This document shows, one piece after another, positions 61,382-64,000 of a stretch of DNA of 64,000 bases. The position numbers and the translations under genes were made by a program. The notes under the pieces were generated by a model that searched no databases, had not been told where the DNA came from, and saw nothing but the letters and a program-made list of their open reading frames with translations. Position 1 is the first letter of the stretch. Each line of letters starts with the position of its first letter. Origin of the DNA: Mucilaginibacter gossypii (GTDB taxonomy: Bacteria; Bacteroidota; Bacteroidia; Sphingobacteriales; Sphingobacteriaceae); the NCBI RefSeq assembly GCF_900100945.1, contig NZ_FNCG01000002.1, positions 229,940 through 293,939 on the forward strand, given 5' to 3'.

Positions 61382-61725
61382 TGAATGACAATATGCATCA
61401 CTATGATGAACAATTGATTAATCTCATTATTGATCTGCAGGAGCGGGGCTTTAATCACGATTTTGTAATTGAGAAAGAATATATCAGGTGCTTACAATAC
61501 AACGAGCTGATTTCGCCCGATGATTTTGATATCCTGGAAACCTATCACTGCAAATCATCGGGAAAGAATAATGATTGCAGTTTGGTGTATGCCATTCGGT
61601 TAATTAACCATGACATGAAGGGCATATTAATGAGCGATTACGGGGTGTACATTAAAGGGATGTCATTAAGCTTATGGTCAAAATTTAATAATGTAATCAG
61701 GTTAAATCTATCAGTAATAAAATAA
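61381..61725 (+). CDS. Hypothetical 114-residue cytoplasmic protein
   Basis: A 114-residue acidic soluble protein with no signal peptide or membrane segment. I recognise no family. It starts at the base where the upstream membrane protein stops (TAATG) and ends 22 bp before the PAS kinase gene. The tight arrangement suggests an accessory component of the kinase's membrane signalling unit; this is inference. Confidence 0.75.
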   Translation: MNDNMHHYDEQLINLIIDLQERGFNHDFVIEKEYIRCLQYNELISPDDFDILETYHCKSSGKNNDCSLVYAIRLINHDMKGILMSDYGVYIKGMSLSLWSKFNNVIRLNLSVIK

Positions 61726-61747
61726 AATTTAAGAAAAACATATCCAA

Positions 61748-62866
61748 ATGAACAGGGAAATCAGAAATATGGAAAGCCGGACGGGGCTAATGCCTGAACA
61801 CCCCATAGGAGCAGCATACATAGGCAATTGGAAAATCCAGCTCCGGTCAAATAAGGTATCCTTTTGCCCGCGAATGCGCAAGATGCTTGAGCTATCAAAG
61901 GGATATGATGAAAATATCGAAGAACTTTTTGGGCTTGTTAAACCCGGGCAGTTGAGCGGACTTATCCATGAGTTTAAGGTTGCCTCCTTTAATGGAACCA
62001 AATTTGAAAAGCAGGTGCAAATTGTAACCCCATCCGGTACCGAAAAATGGATCCGGCTTACAGGTGTTTTATACTCACGCCGGTGGGGTACTGCCGAGCA
62101 AATGATTGGTACCATTGAAGATGTTACCCAGAAAGTTAACGAGGACTGCCTGAGCATGGCTATTTTAAATCATGAACTGCGTGCGCCGTTAACTATTATA
62201 AAGCTCAATACCCAGTTTTTAATTAACCATCTTGCACTCAGTATCAATAAACAACCAGTGAGGTTGCTGAACATGGTTGATCAGCATATTAACGGGATGA
62301 CCAAGTTGATTGATGAATATTTATCACCATCAACCGGCGAGGACAGATCAGCACAGCTCAATTATAGCCTGTTTGATATTAACGACCTGGTTGATACAGT
62401 GCTTGGTGAAATGAGGATTCTTTATCCCGGGCACCGCTTTTGTAAATATCCCACTGCCGATAGCATTTTGGTTAGGGGAGATAAATACAAGATTATCCAG
62501 GTGCTGATCAATTATTTAACCAACGCTGCCAAATTTTCGCCGCCATGCTCACACATTAACATTAATATAGACTGTAACGAAAATGATGTTGAAGTATCGG
62601 TGCATGATGAGGGGGTAGGGATTAATGAGGAAAGCAGCCAGGCGCTGTTCCAGAAGTTTTACCAGTGCAATCAAAAATCGATGAGGCAAAAAAACAGCAA
62701 AGGCCTGGGTTTGTATATTGTGAAAAGCATTATCCAAAAACATGGCGGTACAGTGAAGGCCGAAAACGGAAAGGATGGAGGTGCTGTATTTTCTTTTAGC
62801 TTGCCGCTTAACCAGCAAAATAAATTTAACAGCACCAGCCAGGAAGCAATAAAACTAATGGCATAA
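61748..62866 (+). CDS. PAS-domain sensor histidine kinase
   Basis: A 372-residue soluble kinase: PAS/PAC domain (about 20-130; GAAYIGNWKIQL ... VQIVTPSGTEKWIRLTGVLY), HisKA with H in AILNHELRAPLTIIK (about 141), and a HATPase_c domain (INYLTNAAKFS, DEGVGINEE, GLGLYIVKSIIQKHGG). The PAS domain lacks the heme-pocket histidine pattern of the FixL-like kinase at 7526-8713, so its ligand is unknown. There is no adjacent response regulator. It is the last gene of a probable three-gene unit with two hypothetical genes. Confidence 0.92.
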   Translation: MNREIRNMESRTGLMPEHPIGAAYIGNWKIQLRSNKVSFCPRMRKMLELSKGYDENIEELFGLVKPGQLSGLIHEFKVASFNGTKFEKQVQIVTPSGTEKWIRLTGVLYSRRWGTAEQMIGTIEDVTQKVNEDCLSMAILNHELRAPLTIIKLNTQFLINHLALSINKQPVRLLNMVDQHINGMTKLIDEYLSPSTGEDRSAQLNYSLFDINDLVDTVLGEMRILYPGHRFCKYPTADSILVRGDKYKIIQVLINYLTNAAKFSPPCSHININIDCNENDVEVSVHDEGVGINEESSQALFQKFYQCNQKSMRQKNSKGLGLYIVKSIIQKHGGTVKAENGKDGGAVFSFSLPLNQQNKFNSTSQEAIKLMA

Positions 62867-62890
62867 ACTGTCAGGTTTAAGTAAACGAAA

Positions 62891-62918
62891 CAATAAAAGA
62901 TATTTATATCTTTTATTG
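62891..62918 (+). promoter_or_regulatory. Palindromic operator candidate of the Rrf2 regulator
   Basis: CAATAAAAGATAT and ATATCTTTTATTG form a perfect 13-bp inverted repeat with a 2-bp centre. The core AAGATAT-N2-ATATCTT resembles NsrR-type operators of the Rrf2 family. It ends 34 bp before the Rrf2 start and overlaps the expected -33 region; a TACTTTTG element fitting the Bacteroidota -7 box lies at 62933-62940. Autorepression is the natural reading. Confidence 0.7.
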
Positions 62919-62952
62919 TTGATTTAAATAATTACTTTTGCTTTATAAAGCA

Positions 62953-63390
62953 ATGGGAATATTTTCAAAAACATGTGAGTATGCGGTAAGGGCGGTATTT
63001 TTTATAGCCCAGCGCACCGCCGACGGTAGTAGGGTTGGCATAAAGGAAATAGCCGTAAACATTGATTCGCCCGAGCATTTCCTGGCTAAAATACTTCAGG
63101 ATTTAAGCAGAAGAGGTATCATTCAATCCGTAAAAGGCCCCAACGGCGGTTTTTATCTTGATGCACAAAGCCTGGCCCGCCCGCTATCAGATGTAATAGA
63201 AGCAGTTGACGGCGGAGGCATATTCAGGGATTGTGGTTTAGGATTGAAAGAGTGTTCATCAAAAAATCCATGTCCCTTACACCATGATTTTTTAGATGTA
63301 AGGAACCGTTTACAAAACATGCTTGAATCTATCACCATAAGCCAGTTCAATGAAGATTTGAACCTGGGAATTGTAGTACTAAAAAAATAA
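62953..63390 (+). CDS. Rrf2-family regulator with three cysteines (NsrR/IscR-like Fe-S sensor)
   Basis: A 145-residue winged-helix regulator. The N-terminal Rrf2 domain (FSKTCEYAVRAVFFIAQ, SPEHFLAKILQDLSRRGIIQSVKGPNGGF) is complete, and the cluster-binding loop has C94-x6-C101-x5-C107 (RDCGLGLKECSSKNPCPLHH), as in NO-sensing NsrR or other Fe-S Rrf2 proteins. It starts at ATG 62953 (MGIFSK); an in-frame TTG at 62938 adds five unlikely residues. It lies just downstream of a long palindrome and upstream of a truncated hemoglobin gene on the same strand, which argues for an NO or oxygen response. Confidence 0.93.
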   Translation: MGIFSKTCEYAVRAVFFIAQRTADGSRVGIKEIAVNIDSPEHFLAKILQDLSRRGIIQSVKGPNGGFYLDAQSLARPLSDVIEAVDGGGIFRDCGLGLKECSSKNPCPLHHDFLDVRNRLQNMLESITISQFNEDLNLGIVVLKK

Positions 63391-63759
63391 ATCGCCCGCC
63401 CGAAAGACTTAAGGCGCGGTCAAAGCATCAAATTTAGTAAATTAAATAAAATCTGGTGTTGAAATAACTAACTAAAGGATAAAAAGGTATTAATATATTA
63501 TATAAAAACCAAATTAATACCTCAAAGAAATCCGATGAGCTTTGAGGTGATATGAAAAGTAGGAAGACTTACGAAATTTCAAAAACTTCATAAGTCTGGG
63601 CTCTGCAACTTGTCGCGAATAGCCGGTTGAAATACACTAAATGGTCTTTTTACGCGCTATTCTTAGACCGGTTTACACTGGCAAGGTGGTTAGGCTCAAT
63701 GGAATAATAATTGTGATGGTTACTGCTAAATAGCGTGTATTTCAACAAATAAACAACTA
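63391..63759. repeat. Repeat-rich gap between Rrf2 and truncated hemoglobin genes
   Basis: 369 bp with three inverted repeats: AGGTATTAAT (63485) with ATTAATACCT (63513); GACTTACGAA (63567) with TTCATAAGTC (63588), a common Bacteroidota repeat with one mismatch; and GTTGAAATACAC (63626-63637) with GTGTATTTCAAC (63735-63746), 97 bp apart and ending 13 bp before the hemoglobin ATG. No ORF is supported. Confidence 0.75.
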
Positions 63760-64000
63760 ATGAACGATATAGAAGACCTAACATCAATTAAGATACTGGT
63801 TGATGAATTTTACACCAGGGTGCGTCTCGATGAACTATTGGGCCCCATTTTTGCCGAAGTTATAAAAAACGACTGGCAGCCGCACCTTGATAAAATGTAC
63901 GCCTTCTGGAATGCCGCTTTGTTTGGTGTTCCGGGGTTTAAAGGTAATCCTTTTGCGAGGCATGCGCCGCTACCTATCGGTAATGCTCATTTTGATCGCT
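63760..64000 (+). CDS. Group III truncated hemoglobin (5' part, cut by window end)
   Basis: Eighty codons are visible before the window ends, in frame and without a stop. The protein begins MNDIEDLTSIKILVDEFYTR, followed by LGPIFAEV, the NDWQPHLDKMYAFWNAALFG helix and GNPFARHAPLPIGNAHFDR. The WQPHL segment, the GNPF turn and the H-x5-HF pattern (proximal-histidine region) are those of group III truncated hemoglobins. Such proteins bind O2 or NO and often serve in NO or sulfide detoxification. The Rrf2 regulator lies 369 bp upstream on the same strand. The truncation is by the window, not a mutation. Confidence 0.9.
   Translation, partial: MNDIEDLTSIKILVDEFYTRVRLDELLGPIFAEVIKNDWQPHLDKMYAFWNAALFGVPGFKGNPFARHAPLPIGNAHFDR

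Noticed and set aside
63760..64000. Truncated hemoglobin gene as a pseudogene
   Set aside because: The frame is open to the window edge and the family motifs are intact; it is cut only by the window.
1..64000. tRNA, rRNA, phage or insertion-sequence genes
   Set aside because: No cloverleaf-like T-loop sequences, rRNA signatures, integrase or transposase motifs were seen.

Overview
The window reads as a chromosomal segment of a Bacteroidota bacterium, most likely Sphingobacteriaceae (Mucilaginibacter or Pedobacter type). The grounds are a SusC/SusD pair with the typical plug signature, an outer-membrane/ExbB-ExbD-TonB operon whose SPOR protein carries a CCDC81-like HU domain, numerous lipoproteins and Crp/Fnr regulators without adjacent rRNA or tRNA genes, A-rich translation starts with weak Shine-Dalgarno sites, and many short dispersed intergenic repeats. 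No phage, insertion sequence, CRISPR array, rRNA or tRNA was seen.

Layout: 1-8.8 kb holds a K+-dependent membrane pyrophosphatase, an amino-acid permease overlapping a PBP4-type carboxypeptidase, two small surface proteins, and a two-gene oxygen-sensor candidate (FixL-like heme-PAS kinase plus a receiver fused to a Crp/Fnr regulator). 8.9-17.5 kb has a DUF218 protein, a secreted propeller-like protein, SusC/SusD and an AraC regulator. 17.5-23.7 kb has a decayed PIN-toxin cassette, an FNR-like regulator, a four-gene lipoprotein/membrane/kinase/regulator operon, a PixA/AidA-type inclusion-body protein and a membrane protein with a duplicated motif. 24-28 kb encodes a secreted GH9 glucanase plus a secreted 2-epimerase. 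28.7-39.9 kb is mixed metabolism: OsmC, old yellow enzyme, duplicated esterases, periplasmic class II cyclic-nucleotide phosphodiesterase, AI-2E transporter, oxidoreductases and HxlR. 40-49.8 kb is one long minus-strand operon (TPR protein, outer-membrane barrel, HU-SPOR, ExbB, ExbD, TonB, FolC). 50-56.5 kb has a DUF922 zincin-like protein, LacI plus GH43, SDR plus Crp, HD hydrolase and DoxX. 56.5-64 kb has an AraC/HTHP/flavin monooxygenase operon, two orphan histidine kinases, and an Rrf2 regulator upstream of a truncated hemoglobin that runs off the window.

Common themes are gas and redox sensing (heme-PAS kinase, FNR-like Crp, Rrf2 with three cysteines plus trHb, tyrosine-coordinated heme protein) and glycan use (SusCD, GH9, epimerase, GH43, CE1-like esterases). 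The most promising candidate for an undescribed system is the heme-PAS kinase/REC-Crp pair at 6486-8713, which would compress FixL-FixJ-FixK into two proteins. A second unusual layer is the set of short repeat families, one of which has been absorbed in frame into folC while others supply the start of folC and the stop of an aldo/keto reductase.
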